From positions 62,001 to 126,000 of the forward strand of contig NZ_JAUOTO010000009.1 in NCBI RefSeq assembly GCF_030546645.1: a DNA stretch of 64,000 nucleotides, read 5' to 3'. Below, in pieces: positions 32,861 to 41,795 of this stretch; positions within the stretch are counted from its first letter, which is position 1; each line of letters begins with the position of its first letter. The position numbers and the translations under genes are program-made. The notes under the pieces are model-generated. The model ran no database searches. It was not told where the DNA came from and saw only the letters and a list, made by a program, of their open reading frames with translations. The DNA comes from Flavitalea plasmicola (GTDB taxonomy: Bacteria; Bacteroidota; Bacteroidia; Chitinophagales; Chitinophagaceae).

Positions 32861-35206
32861 TTAGAGTTTTAAGCTGATGGAGGCGGAGATCCGGGTGGGG
32901 TTTTGGGGCGCCAGCCGGAATGACCAATATTTTTCGTTGGTGAGGTTGTCTACTTTGATCCCCAGGCGATAGCCGGGCTGATCGTAGAAGATGGTCGCGT
33001 CCAGTACGGTATAGGAAGGGATGGTAAAGACCTGCGTCGTCGTGTTGGTCTGGAAGGAGGAGCTGCCGTAATTGGCGCCCAGACCGAAGCCCAGACCTTT
33101 GGCTTTACCATTCATCAGGTGGTAGCTGGCCCAGATGTTGAGGAGGTTGGCAGGACCTGCGGCGGCGGGGCGCAGGCCTTGCACCGTCTTATTGGCTTTG
33201 GTGAATTTGCTGTCGTTGTAGGTGTAGCCTGCTACCAGGTTGAATCCGGCAAAGGGATTGGCGATGATCTCTGTTTCTATGCCTTTGCTGAGCTGGGTAC
33301 CATCCTGGATGGAATAGCCGGCGTGATCGGGATCGTCGCGCGTGACATTGCTGACGTCGATGTTGTAATAGCTGATGGTGCTGCTGAGGCGGTGGTTGAA
33401 GACGTCCAGCTTGATGCCTGTTTCCCATTGGTTGGCCTGCTGGGGCTTGAAAGAAACGCCGTTGAAATCTGTTCCCCCTGTATTGCTGAACCCGTTCATA
33501 TAGTTACCGAAAAGGGAGATCTTGTCCTTGACCACTTCGTATACGATGCCCAATTTAGGAGAGAGGGCGTTTTGGGTGAAGGCGCCCGCCGTGGAGTCGG
33601 AGGCGGGATAGTAAGTGCCTTTGTCTTCGAAGCGATCCGCCCGCAGGCTGAGCATGATATTGAGCTGCGGGGTGATGTTCAGGACGTCTGAGACATAGGC
33701 GCCGTAGGTATTTTGATTGGTCTTGTAAATGGAATATACGGCGCTTGCCGCCAGAGAGTCTACTTTGGAGGTATTGAAATTATTATAGGCGGCGCCCGGG
33801 TGCCGGAAGTTGATGACGGGCATATTGATGGTGGGGGTAGTACGGTCGCTTTTCTGGTTATAGTAGTCCAGGCCGATCACGATGCGATTGCGCAGACCGG
33901 CGATGTGCATATCGCCTATGAAATTTTGCTGGATCTCGGTGCCATTGTAGGGGAAATTTTCTTTCTGAACGCTTTGCTGGAGGGTGCTGTCCGACTTGCC
34001 GATGAGTTGGGAGACGTAGCCTTCTGTCGTAGAGAAGGTGCGGGTATAGTTGGTTTGGGATTTCCATATGGAAGACAGCTGGTAGTTGATCTGGCCGAAC
34101 ACGTTCAGCTGGCGGGTGGTGTAGTCGAGGGTATTGTTCGTAAAAGAGCGTTTGTAGTCCATGCCAAGGTCCCTGATGTTCGTCACCTTGCCAGACTTTG
34201 CAGGAGTGAAGCGGATGGGCGAAGTGGCGTTGAAAGTGGAAGCTTCGATATCGAGGAGGAAAGTGAGCCTGTCGTTGGCTTTGAACACAAAGCTGGGCGC
34301 CAGCAATAGGTTGCGGGTGAAGCCAGCGTCCTGGAAGCTATTTTCCGTGTGAAGGGCCCCGTTTACCCGGAAGAGAACTGTTTTAGCGTCATTGAGGGGG
34401 CGATTGACGTCGAAAGTCAGGCGATTGAGGTCGAAGCTGGCGCCCGTGTAGCTGATCTCCGTACGGGATGTTTCCAGGGGCTTTTTAGTGACACGGTTGA
34501 AAAGTCCGCCGAAGGAGATCATGCTGCTGTTGAAGAGGGTGCCGGATGGGCCTTTGATCGCTTCGAGCCTTTCCAGGTTGGCGGGATCGATGTTGGTGTA
34601 TACGAAACCCGAGATGCTGTTGCGGATAAGGTTGGCCGTGGTGAAGCCCCGGGCCAGGAGGGAGCTCCTGCCCTGGTTGTATACCAATGGCACGCCGGCG
34701 CCCGGTACGTTCTTGAAGATGCTGTTATAGTCGGTGATCACCTGCTCGCGCATGATCTCTTTTGTGACGACGGAGTAGACCTGGGGATTTTCGATATTCT
34801 TCAAGGGCATACGGGCGACATCGTCCGTCTCTTTCTTGTTGAATTTATTATGACCTGTGGTGACCGTCACCTCATCCAATTGCTGTTCGGAGACCTGGAG
34901 CCGCAGGGAGAGGGTGGTGGTCTTATTTTCTTCGACGGTGACCTGTTGGTGGACGGGGGCGTGGCCTACCAGGGATATGTTCAGCTCGTAGGTGCCCGGG
35001 GCCAGATGGCTAAAAGTGAACTGGCCCTTATCGTCTGTCAGGGCAGCTTTTGTTTTAATATGAACGGAGACGTCCTGGGCGGGCTTGCCGTCGCTGGTGG
35101 TGACGGTGCCCGTGATGGCGCCGGTGTGGTTTTCGGGGGGAGTGGGTTGGGATAAGCAGTTGAGGGATAATATTATTAAGAGAACGAACTGTAATATATG
35201 CTTCAT
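32861..35206 (-). CDS. TonB-dependent ferrisiderophore-type receptor
   Basis: A 781-residue outer-membrane protein: signal peptide about 1-19, a CarboxypepD_reg-like domain (about 28-108, GAITGTVTTSDGKPAQDVSV), then a plug (about 125-245) with GVPLVYNQGRSSLLARGF and LERLEAIKGPSGTLF, typical of FhuA-like siderophore receptors. The 22-strand barrel follows, with KLGIVYEVVKDKISLFGNY and a C-terminal ISASISLKL. It is not a SusC-type protein, since there is no VVVVGYG box and no SusD partner. Together with the downstream esterase it suggests ferric-siderophore capture. A Fur-type site was not identified. The ATG at 35206 is the start. Confidence 0.93.
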   Translation of the reverse strand: MKHILQFVLLIILSLNCLSQPTPPENHTGAITGTVTTSDGKPAQDVSVHIKTKAALTDDKGQFTFSHLAPGTYELNISLVGHAPVHQQVTVEENKTTTLSLRLQVSEQQLDEVTVTTGHNKFNKKETDDVARMPLKNIENPQVYSVVTKEIMREQVITDYNSIFKNVPGAGVPLVYNQGRSSLLARGFTTANLIRNSISGFVYTNIDPANLERLEAIKGPSGTLFNSSMISFGGLFNRVTKKPLETSRTEISYTGASFDLNRLTFDVNRPLNDAKTVLFRVNGALHTENSFQDAGFTRNLLLAPSFVFKANDRLTFLLDIEASTFNATSPIRFTPAKSGKVTNIRDLGMDYKRSFTNNTLDYTTRQLNVFGQINYQLSSIWKSQTNYTRTFSTTEGYVSQLIGKSDSTLQQSVQKENFPYNGTEIQQNFIGDMHIAGLRNRIVIGLDYYNQKSDRTTPTINMPVINFRHPGAAYNNFNTSKVDSLAASAVYSIYKTNQNTYGAYVSDVLNITPQLNIMLSLRADRFEDKGTYYPASDSTAGAFTQNALSPKLGIVYEVVKDKISLFGNYMNGFSNTGGTDFNGVSFKPQQANQWETGIKLDVFNHRLSSTISYYNIDVSNVTRDDPDHAGYSIQDGTQLSKGIETEIIANPFAGFNLVAGYTYNDSKFTKANKTVQGLRPAAAGPANLLNIWASYHLMNGKAKGLGFGLGANYGSSSFQTNTTTQVFTIPSYTVLDATIFYDQPGYRLGIKVDNLTNEKYWSFRLAPQNPTRISASISLKL

Positions 35207-35293
35207 CCGGCGAAATTAAGCCGTGAAGAGCGCGGGGGTAGGCCGGATCGGGAAAAGCGGTTACGAAAAAGGGAAGAATCAGGCTCGGCCGCT

Positions 35294-35785
35294 CTACTGC
35301 AATTCTTCGAACTGGCCAGTCTGCCTGTTTTTCCGGACGTTGTCCCAGGTGAAATAGCGGCCGTTCATGGCGACGTAGACGCCGTGGGGGAGGATCTGGG
35401 CGAAGGCGAGGGCGCCGCCCAGGTTGAAGAACCCGTCGGAGCTGCCGAATTTATAGGGGATCATGGCGCCTGTGAGGACGATGGTCTTGTCTTTTACTTT
35501 TTCGGCCAGGACGCGGGCGGTGACCGACATGGTGTCGGTGCCGTGGGTGATGATGATCTTGTCTTCCTGGGAAGCGCGGCATTGATGAGCGATGAGCTCA
35601 CGGTCTTCGTCCGTCATGTGGAGGCTGTCGATCATCATGAGGGTCCTGACGGTCACGTCGAGGGTGCTGCGGGCGCGATTGAGCATTTCGGGCAGGTGGG
35701 TCTCCTTGAAGAAGAGCTCGCCTGTGAGCTCGTTGTATTCTTTGTCGAAGGTGCCGCCAGTGACGAATATACGGATGGAGATCAT
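35294..35785 (-). CDS. Short asparaginase-domain protein (N-terminal domain only)
   Basis: A 163-residue protein equal to the N-terminal domain of L-asparaginase. It keeps both catalytic signatures, TGGTFDKEY with Thr12 and THGTDTM with Thr83-Asp84, plus Lys100 before VLTGAM. Normal asparaginases have about 330 residues, and the C-terminal domain that completes the dimer is absent. The reading frame is intact with a proper stop, so it looks like the known stand-alone asparaginase-domain family rather than a fresh truncation. Activity is uncertain. A structured-RNA-like element lies upstream, before the Gfo/Idh gene end. Confidence 0.85.
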   Translation of the reverse strand: MISIRIFVTGGTFDKEYNELTGELFFKETHLPEMLNRARSTLDVTVRTLMMIDSLHMTDEDRELIAHQCRASQEDKIIITHGTDTMSVTARVLAEKVKDKTIVLTGAMIPYKFGSSDGFFNLGGALAFAQILPHGVYVAMNGRYFTWDNVRKNRQTGQFEELQ

Positions 35786-35830
35786 GGGGGGAAATTTTGG
35801 GCGAAGATATGGATTTATGCGAAAGGGATA

Positions 35831-35887
35831 GAAGCGGTAGCCCGGAACCGAGGTTACGAGGTGAGGACTATAGCGGATAGCCCGGCC
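35831..35887 (+). ncRNA. Probable Flavo-1-type conserved structured RNA element
   Basis: The intergenic stretch contains AGCGGTAGCCCGG at 35833-35845, a GAGG-rich middle (ACCGAGGTTACGAGGTGAGG) and TATAGCGGATAGCCCGG at 35869-35885. The pattern AGCCC-G...GAGG...TATAGCGGA-AGC-CGG is what I recall from Flavo-1 motifs in Bacteroidota intergenic regions (Weinberg-type comparative-genomics RNA). The strand is given as the one on which the motif reads. The function of Flavo-1 is unknown. The identification is from memory of the pattern. Confidence 0.5.
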
Positions 35888-35900
35888 CGAAGGGTTCGCC

Positions 35901-36968
35901 CTATAATGTGATCCGTCGCCCTTCTTTCGCTGACTGGCTGGCGGCCGCGAGGATCCTCACCACTATCAGATTGTTCGGCAGGGATGAAAGGTCGTTGCCG
36001 GGGTCCAGCTTGCCGCTGAGGACATCGGAGAGATAGGGGATATTATCGCGATAGGCTGCGGGGGTGACGGGGACGCTGTCATAGCCTTGCTTCATCCGTT
36101 GTTGCAGATGGTTACCGTCCAGCGCATGGAGGTAGCCGTTGACGCCGAAAACTTCGAGGTCTTTTATGCCATAGGGCCAGTTCCAGGAGGCTTCTATGAT
36201 GCCTGTTGCATCGGGATATTCCAGCAGGATGGTGGCGTCGTCATCTACTTTTGGGTAGATGGAGGGTTTGATATGGTGGGTGATGGCGGTGACGGAGATG
36301 GGAGGTTTGCCCTGCATGAGCCAGACCATGAGGTTGGCGCCGTAGCAGCCGAAGTCACGGATGGCGCCCCCTCCATTCATTACGGGGTCTGTCAGCCAGT
36401 GGAGGAAATCCTTAGAGCAGCCGATCTCCTGGGGGCCCTGGTGGCCGTCGTGTACGATCATCTTTCGGATGTCGCCGATGGCGTGCTGGCTGTTGACCAT
36501 GACGTTGACCTGTTGGTTGGTGTTGTACCAGGTGGTTTCGTAATTGGTGAGGACATGGATATGATATTGTTTTGCGAGGGCGGAGATGCGGTCAGCATCT
36601 TTGACGGTGGTGGCCAGCGGTTTTTCCACCATGACGGAGATGCCTTTAGGCGCGCAAAGCTCGACTACGCCCAGGTGTTCCGAGATGGCGTTGTAGGCCA
36701 GTACGGCGTCGGGGTGGATATGTTCCAGCAGGGTGGAGAGGCTGGGATAGAATAAGGAGTCGGGAAGGCCGTAGCGTTGTTTGTACCGTTGGATCAGCTG
36801 CTGATCCCGTTCTGCGATGCCTGCGATGATGACCTCTCCTCTTTTGAACTGGTTCATGATGTTGTGCACGTGGTCGTGCGTGAGGCCGGCGACGCCTACC
36901 TTCAGGATCTTTTGGGCAGAGGAAGCAAATGTCGCCAGCAGGAGGAAGAAGAGGGCAATGGTGCGCAT
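35901..36968 (-). CDS. Exported Gfo/Idh/MocA family oxidoreductase
   Basis: A 355-residue protein with a cleavable signal peptide (about 1-18, ending ASSAQ). The Rossmann part has KVGVAGLTHDHVHNI in place of the usual GxGxxG, and the family motif VEKPLATT (about 113-120) is present. The C-terminal part has GGGAIRDFGCYGANLMVWL, a variant of GGGxxxDxGxHxxD. Exported members carry a tightly bound NAD(P) and act on sugars, for example as 3-keto-glycoside or GH109-type enzymes. It lies 112 bp downstream of susD on the same strand, suggesting a periplasmic step for the imported glycan. The ATG at 36968 is the start. Confidence 0.87.
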   Translation of the reverse strand: MRTIALFFLLLATFASSAQKILKVGVAGLTHDHVHNIMNQFKRGEVIIAGIAERDQQLIQRYKQRYGLPDSLFYPSLSTLLEHIHPDAVLAYNAISEHLGVVELCAPKGISVMVEKPLATTVKDADRISALAKQYHIHVLTNYETTWYNTNQQVNVMVNSQHAIGDIRKMIVHDGHQGPQEIGCSKDFLHWLTDPVMNGGGAIRDFGCYGANLMVWLMQGKPPISVTAITHHIKPSIYPKVDDDATILLEYPDATGIIEASWNWPYGIKDLEVFGVNGYLHALDGNHLQQRMKQGYDSVPVTPAAYRDNIPYLSDVLSGKLDPGNDLSSLPNNLIVVRILAAASQSAKEGRRITL

Positions 36969-37080
36969 GGTGTTGACAATTATGTATGCCGAAAGTATGA
37001 ATAATTCCGGCTGGAATTGTGCATGCGGGCGCAGGCTAAGTTTTTATTTAGCTGCAAAAGTTTTTGCAATAGTGGAGGGT

Positions 37081-38550
37081 TTAGTTGAAACCCGGATTTT
37101 GAATAAGATGTTTGTTTACCTGTACTTCTGATTGTGGAATGGGGAACAGGAGATGGTTGTCGTCGATGGCAATGTTCAGGGCGGCCATCTTCTGCTTGAA
37201 ACGTCCCAACCGGATGAGGTCCCATCGTCTTTCCCCTTCGACACACAGTTCCCTTGCCCTGTCGGCCACCAGGCTATCCACGAATGCGTCGCTTGTCGGC
37301 GTATTGGTCAGATCCAACTGTTGCGTGGGATCTGTCAGGCCGGCTCTTGCCCTCACTTTATTCACGCCGTTGAATTTGCCGGGGTCGGTGGGGTCGATGT
37401 TATTCATTGCTTCCGACTGCATCAGGTAGACATCCGCCAGTCGGAGGACGATCCAGTTGACCCGGGAGTTATTACTTTGGGGTGTCCACAGGCTATCCCT
37501 GTATTTATAAAAGAAAGGGGTTGTGGACTGTATTGCTCCGCTGGTGATGCTCCTGGCCTTGTTGGCTATGTTCCAGTTCCTCCGGATGGAGTCGGCGGTG
37601 GAATACCCGTTGTTGAAGAAGGTGTTCTGGCAAAAGAAAGAGGCGGAGCCACCCAGGGCGGTGGGGGTGAACATTCTCAGGGTGATATTCCCGGTGGCGG
37701 GTGGCAATGCGAACTGGACACAGAAAATGTGCTCGGGTCCGTATTTTTTGGCGCAGTCGAAGATATCCTGATAATTGGGCAACAGGCTATAATAAGGGTA
37801 GCCAATGACCTTGTTGCATTCTGCCAGGGCATTCTGGTTGTCGGATGGATCGGCGAATGCCGTGGCGGCCCTTGTAAGGTATACTCTGGCCAGCATGGCG
37901 GAGGCGGCGCCGGTGGAGACGAGACCTTTGTTACCGGAAGCGATCTTATTCTCGGCCAGACAATTGGCTTCTGCGAATTGCAGATCGCTGATGATCTGCT
38001 GGTAAACTTTGGACGCGGGCGACCGGTGGGGATATAACAATGTGTCCGTGCTTCCCACGATCGGCCGGGTGACCAGGGGCAGATCGCCAAAGCTGCGCAC
38101 CAGGTCGAAGTAGGCCATTGCGCGTAAGAAGTAAGCGTTGCCCAGGATATTGTTCTGAGCGGCCACATCCATTTTTATACCGGGGACGTGGGCAATGACG
38201 TCGTTGGCGCCTTTGATCATTTTATAGCTGCTGTTCCACCAGTTGGCGATCTCGCCGTTGGTGGAGGTATAATTGTTCTGATACAGCGTGGTCCTGTCGC
38301 TGTTGCCTCCTGAGGGGTAAAGAAGGTCTGCGGAGTTTTCCGAGATGATCCAAACCGTCCTGCCATAATAGGTCTGGGCTTCGAGGCCGCTGAACACGCC
38401 GTTGAGCGCGGCTGTTGCGTCGGCGGCCGTTTGATAAAAATTGTCGGGGGTCAGGAAGCTTTGGGGTTTTTCGTCCAGAAATTTTTTGCAGGAGCCGCAT
38501 AACAGGAGAAAACCGAGGATATATATTAAATTAATCTTTTGCATTGTCAT
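37081..38550 (-). CDS. SusD/RagB family glycan-binding lipoprotein (first pair)
   Basis: A 489-residue outer-membrane lipoprotein (lipobox LLCGSC, Cys21, then Lys-Lys). Residues 25-200 are the SusD_RagB N-terminal part (FLDEKPQSFLTPDNFYQTAADATAALNGVFSGL region), with TPR-like helices. The C-terminal part ends RRWDLIRLGRF and LLFPIPQSEVQVNKHLIQNPGF, the usual SusD tail. It binds glycan at the cell surface as lid of the SusC pore. It starts 6 bp downstream of its susC partner. Next on the strand is the exported Gfo/Idh/MocA gene, with no hydrolase in this branch. Confidence 0.95.
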   Translation of the reverse strand: MTMQKINLIYILGFLLLCGSCKKFLDEKPQSFLTPDNFYQTAADATAALNGVFSGLEAQTYYGRTVWIISENSADLLYPSGGNSDRTTLYQNNYTSTNGEIANWWNSSYKMIKGANDVIAHVPGIKMDVAAQNNILGNAYFLRAMAYFDLVRSFGDLPLVTRPIVGSTDTLLYPHRSPASKVYQQIISDLQFAEANCLAENKIASGNKGLVSTGAASAMLARVYLTRAATAFADPSDNQNALAECNKVIGYPYYSLLPNYQDIFDCAKKYGPEHIFCVQFALPPATGNITLRMFTPTALGGSASFFCQNTFFNNGYSTADSIRRNWNIANKARSITSGAIQSTTPFFYKYRDSLWTPQSNNSRVNWIVLRLADVYLMQSEAMNNIDPTDPGKFNGVNKVRARAGLTDPTQQLDLTNTPTSDAFVDSLVADRARELCVEGERRWDLIRLGRFKQKMAALNIAIDDNHLLFPIPQSEVQVNKHLIQNPGFN

Positions 38551-38556
38551 TAATAT

Positions 38557-41500
38557 TTAAAATGTCATTTTAATGCCCGCGATGAAAGTCCTTGCGGGAG
38601 GATAGGGATTCAGGTCGATGCCGGCGCTGAGATTATCCATTCCATAGGAGCTCACTTCCGGATTGTATCCGGAATATCCGGTGATGGTATATAGATTCTG
38701 CACGGTGAAATAGATCAGGGAGCTTTTGAAGACATGGGTTATTTTCGGAAGCGGAGCATTATAGGACAGGGTTACCGTCTGGATGCGGAGGTAGCTTCCT
38801 TTTTCGATGAAATTGTCAACCACGCCCAAGCCTTTCAGCATGCTGCTGTTGACGCGCGGTATGGTATTGCTGGCGTTGGTGGCGCTCCAGGCATTGGTTA
38901 CTTCCACAAAGGGATTATTGGTGCCGCCCGTAGTATGGGAGTATTTTGTCACGTTGAGGATATCGTTGCCGTATACGCCTTGCAGGAAGACGGATATATT
39001 GAAGCGACCCAGGCTGAAGTCGTTGGTCATGCCATAGATGAATTTCGGCTGGGCGTGACCTACGATGGTCTTGTCGGCTCCTGTGATGGTGCTGTCGTGC
39101 CTGAGGTCAGCGATGATGGGGTCACCTGGGACCAGTTTGTCCTTCATCCCGCTTTTAGCGATCTGATCCTTGCTTTGCCAGATGCCTTTGAACTTATATC
39201 CGTAGAAAGCGCCTATCGGCTGTCCTACGATGAGTATGGCAGGCGCCAGTCCGTTGGTCAGTATATAGGGGCCTGTCTTGCCGACCAGAACGCTGTCCGT
39301 ACCATTCAGATTCAGCACTTTGTTCCTGTTGGCGGCATAATTAAGCGTGGTAGACCATTTGAACCTTGGTCCGTCCATATTCCGCGATGTGATGGACAGC
39401 TCGAATCCCTGGTTGCGTACCTTTCCTGCATTGAGCAGGATGCTGGCGTAGCCGGACGACTGGGGGATGGCTACGTTCAGGAGCAGATTGCTGGTGGTCT
39501 TGTAATAATAATCGGCGGTGAGGGTGACGCGGTTGCTCCACAGGCTCAGGTCGACGCCTGCGTCTGCTGCTGCGGTGCTTTCCCAGTGCAAGTTGGGGTT
39601 TGCGATGTTATTGGGGGTGATGCCCACTGCTCTTACAGGGGTGGACCCCAGGGCGTAGCCATTGGTGGTATACTGGGAAAGGGACTGATAGGAGCCGATC
39701 TCCTGGTTGCCTGTTACGCCATAGCTGGTGCGGAGCTTAAGATCGCTGATCGCCCTGATGTCCTTGATAAAGCTTTCATCCGACATGCGCCATGCAAAAG
39801 CGCCGGAAGGGAAATAGCCCCATTTGTGGGATGTTCCGAAACGGGAGGACCCGTCCGCGCGCATGGTGAAAGTGAAGAGATATTTTTCTTTCAGCCTGTA
39901 ATTGATCCGTCCGAAATAAGAGGCGAGGGTATTCAAGGTGCCGGAATTGGTGGGTGTCTGCACGTTGCCTCCGATGGCCAGGTTGTTCGACCCCAGGGAG
40001 TTGGTGAAATAATTGGTGCTGGAAGAGCTGTATGCGCTGGTGTCGAAGGCCTGGAGGCTAAATCCTCCTACGATATCGACGGCGTGGCTCTCATTGAATT
40101 TCCTGCTATAGGTGAGGGTATTTTCATTCAGCCAGCTGTAGCGATTGCTGGTACCTGCGTATCCTGAACCTGTGGTTTGTGCGCCCAGATAGGTGGTGGT
40201 GGGGATGTACCTCTTTTCCGTGCTGCTGCTGTAGTCGACCCCGATGCTGGATCTCAGGCGCAGGCCGGGAATGATCTCATATTCTCCGAAAACGTTGACC
40301 AGGCCTCTGAAAATGCCAATCCTGTCATTGGCCAGAACGATGCCGGCAACGGGATTGCCGATGACGGACACGTAGGGCAGGGGTTGATTCTGGTAAGTAT
40401 ATGCGCCGGTGCTGTCGCGGAGGGAGGTGGCCGGGCTCATGGCCAGCGCAGCGCCGGCTGCGCCATAGCCTACGTCTGTTTTGGTGACATCTATCAACTG
40501 GGAGGTATATGCGAGCTGGGAACTAAAGCCCACTTTTAATTTATCGCTGATCCTCTTGTCGAGGTTCATCCGGATGGTGCCTCGCTGGAAGCCTGTGTTC
40601 CGCATGATGCCGTCCTGCGAAAAATAGTTAAAGCTCAAATAGTAGCGAGTGTCGCTGTTGCCGCCCGTGAAGCCCAGCTGGTAATTCTGAATGGGAGCGA
40701 CCCTGTACAGGGCATCCTGCCAGTCCGTGCCGGACCCCAGGCTGTTGATCTGATCTGCCGTGTATGGCAGGGGCAGGGCGGAAGCGGGGTTTAGAGCATT
40801 GTTTTGCTGCTGGAGGGTGTCGAGATAAATGCCGAATTGTTTAGCGTTCATCATCTTCAGCTTTTTTGCTACTTTCTGGATCCCGTTGTAGCCATCTACG
40901 GTGACACTATTTTGTCCGGCGGAACCTTTTTTAGTGGTGACCAGGATAACGCCATTGGCGCCCCGGCTGCCATAGATGGCGGTAGCGGAGGCATCTTTCA
41001 GCACTTCTATGGATTGGATATCACCCGGGTTGATGGAGTTGAGATCACCGGCGCCGGCAAAACCGTCGATGACGTACAATGGTTCATTGCCAGAGTTGAT
41101 GGAATTGGTTCCCCGTATGCGGATGGAGGTAACGCTGCCGGGCTGGCCATCCGTCTGGGTAAACTGTAAGCCACTGACACGGCCCTGGAGCATCTGGTCG
41201 GCCCTGATGACGGGGGTTTTGTCGAGATCTTTGGCGTTGACGGAAGCGACGGAGCCCGTGAGGTCCCTTTTACGGGCTGTCCCGTATCCCACCACCACCA
41301 CGTCATTGAGGCCCTGCACTTTTTCGGTGAGCGCGACTGTGATGGGGTCAGCGCCCGTGACACTCACTTCTTTCGATTCGAACCCTATGTAGGAGAAAAC
41401 AAGGATCACCGTGCCTTGTGACTGGACGGACAAGGCGAAGTTCCCTTCTGCATCGGTGGCCGTCGCGAGCTGGGTACCCTTCGCCTGCACTGTGACTCCT

Positions 41501-41610
41501 GCTAAGGGGGCATTAGCGGCAGACGACACTTTTCCTGTAATTTTTCTTGTTTGAGCCTTAACCAGTATGCAAAGAAATAATGCAAGGATGGCAAATAGCA
41601 ATCTTTTCAT
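38557..41610 (-). CDS. SusC/RagA family TonB-linked outer-membrane transporter (first pair)
   Basis: A 1017-residue outer-membrane protein: signal peptide (about 1-19), carboxypeptidase-regulatory-like domain (about 23-95), the SusC signature VVVVGYGTARKRDLTGSVAS (about 105-124), plug with VLKDASATAIYGSRGANGVI, and a C-terminal barrel ending AGIKMTF. It imports oligosaccharides bound by SusD using TonB energy. It is divergent from the HTCS gene across about 185 bp. That spacer does not contain the C-run repeats found before the second susC, so it may answer to a different regulator. Confidence 0.96.
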   Translation of the reverse strand: MKRLLFAILALFLCILVKAQTRKITGKVSSAANAPLAGVTVQAKGTQLATATDAEGNFALSVQSQGTVILVFSYIGFESKEVSVTGADPITVALTEKVQGLNDVVVVGYGTARKRDLTGSVASVNAKDLDKTPVIRADQMLQGRVSGLQFTQTDGQPGSVTSIRIRGTNSINSGNEPLYVIDGFAGAGDLNSINPGDIQSIEVLKDASATAIYGSRGANGVILVTTKKGSAGQNSVTVDGYNGIQKVAKKLKMMNAKQFGIYLDTLQQQNNALNPASALPLPYTADQINSLGSGTDWQDALYRVAPIQNYQLGFTGGNSDTRYYLSFNYFSQDGIMRNTGFQRGTIRMNLDKRISDKLKVGFSSQLAYTSQLIDVTKTDVGYGAAGAALAMSPATSLRDSTGAYTYQNQPLPYVSVIGNPVAGIVLANDRIGIFRGLVNVFGEYEIIPGLRLRSSIGVDYSSSTEKRYIPTTTYLGAQTTGSGYAGTSNRYSWLNENTLTYSRKFNESHAVDIVGGFSLQAFDTSAYSSSSTNYFTNSLGSNNLAIGGNVQTPTNSGTLNTLASYFGRINYRLKEKYLFTFTMRADGSSRFGTSHKWGYFPSGAFAWRMSDESFIKDIRAISDLKLRTSYGVTGNQEIGSYQSLSQYTTNGYALGSTPVRAVGITPNNIANPNLHWESTAAADAGVDLSLWSNRVTLTADYYYKTTSNLLLNVAIPQSSGYASILLNAGKVRNQGFELSITSRNMDGPRFKWSTTLNYAANRNKVLNLNGTDSVLVGKTGPYILTNGLAPAILIVGQPIGAFYGYKFKGIWQSKDQIAKSGMKDKLVPGDPIIADLRHDSTITGADKTIVGHAQPKFIYGMTNDFSLGRFNISVFLQGVYGNDILNVTKYSHTTGGTNNPFVEVTNAWSATNASNTIPRVNSSMLKGLGVVDNFIEKGSYLRIQTVTLSYNAPLPKITHVFKSSLIYFTVQNLYTITGYSGYNPEVSSYGMDNLSAGIDLNPYPPARTFIAGIKMTF

Positions 41611-41795
41611 TTAGCAGTAATTATTAATTGATTTGGACATTCGGCATTTTGCGCGCCGCTAAAATTATTTAATCGCCCCTGGCGCGTGATGGGCCTTTTT
41701 GGGATTTTACTCAGCTATCTTGGCATGTTTTGGGCGATTTGTTAATAGAAAGGTGCTTATTTAACAGATATAATGCTTTTGCTATAGATTTGGGC

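Noticed and set aside
34349-35155. 268-codon frame antisense to the TonB receptor
   Set aside because: It lies entirely within the receptor gene, with no motif or signal of its own.
38734-40167. 477-codon frame antisense to the first susC
   Set aside because: The protein composition is that of a reverse-frame shadow, and the SusC frame on the other strand is unmistakable over the whole length.
41730-41795. TTG start extending the HTCS protein by 22 residues
   Set aside because: The extension has no signal-peptide character and the ATG at 41796 or 41814 precedes a proper one.
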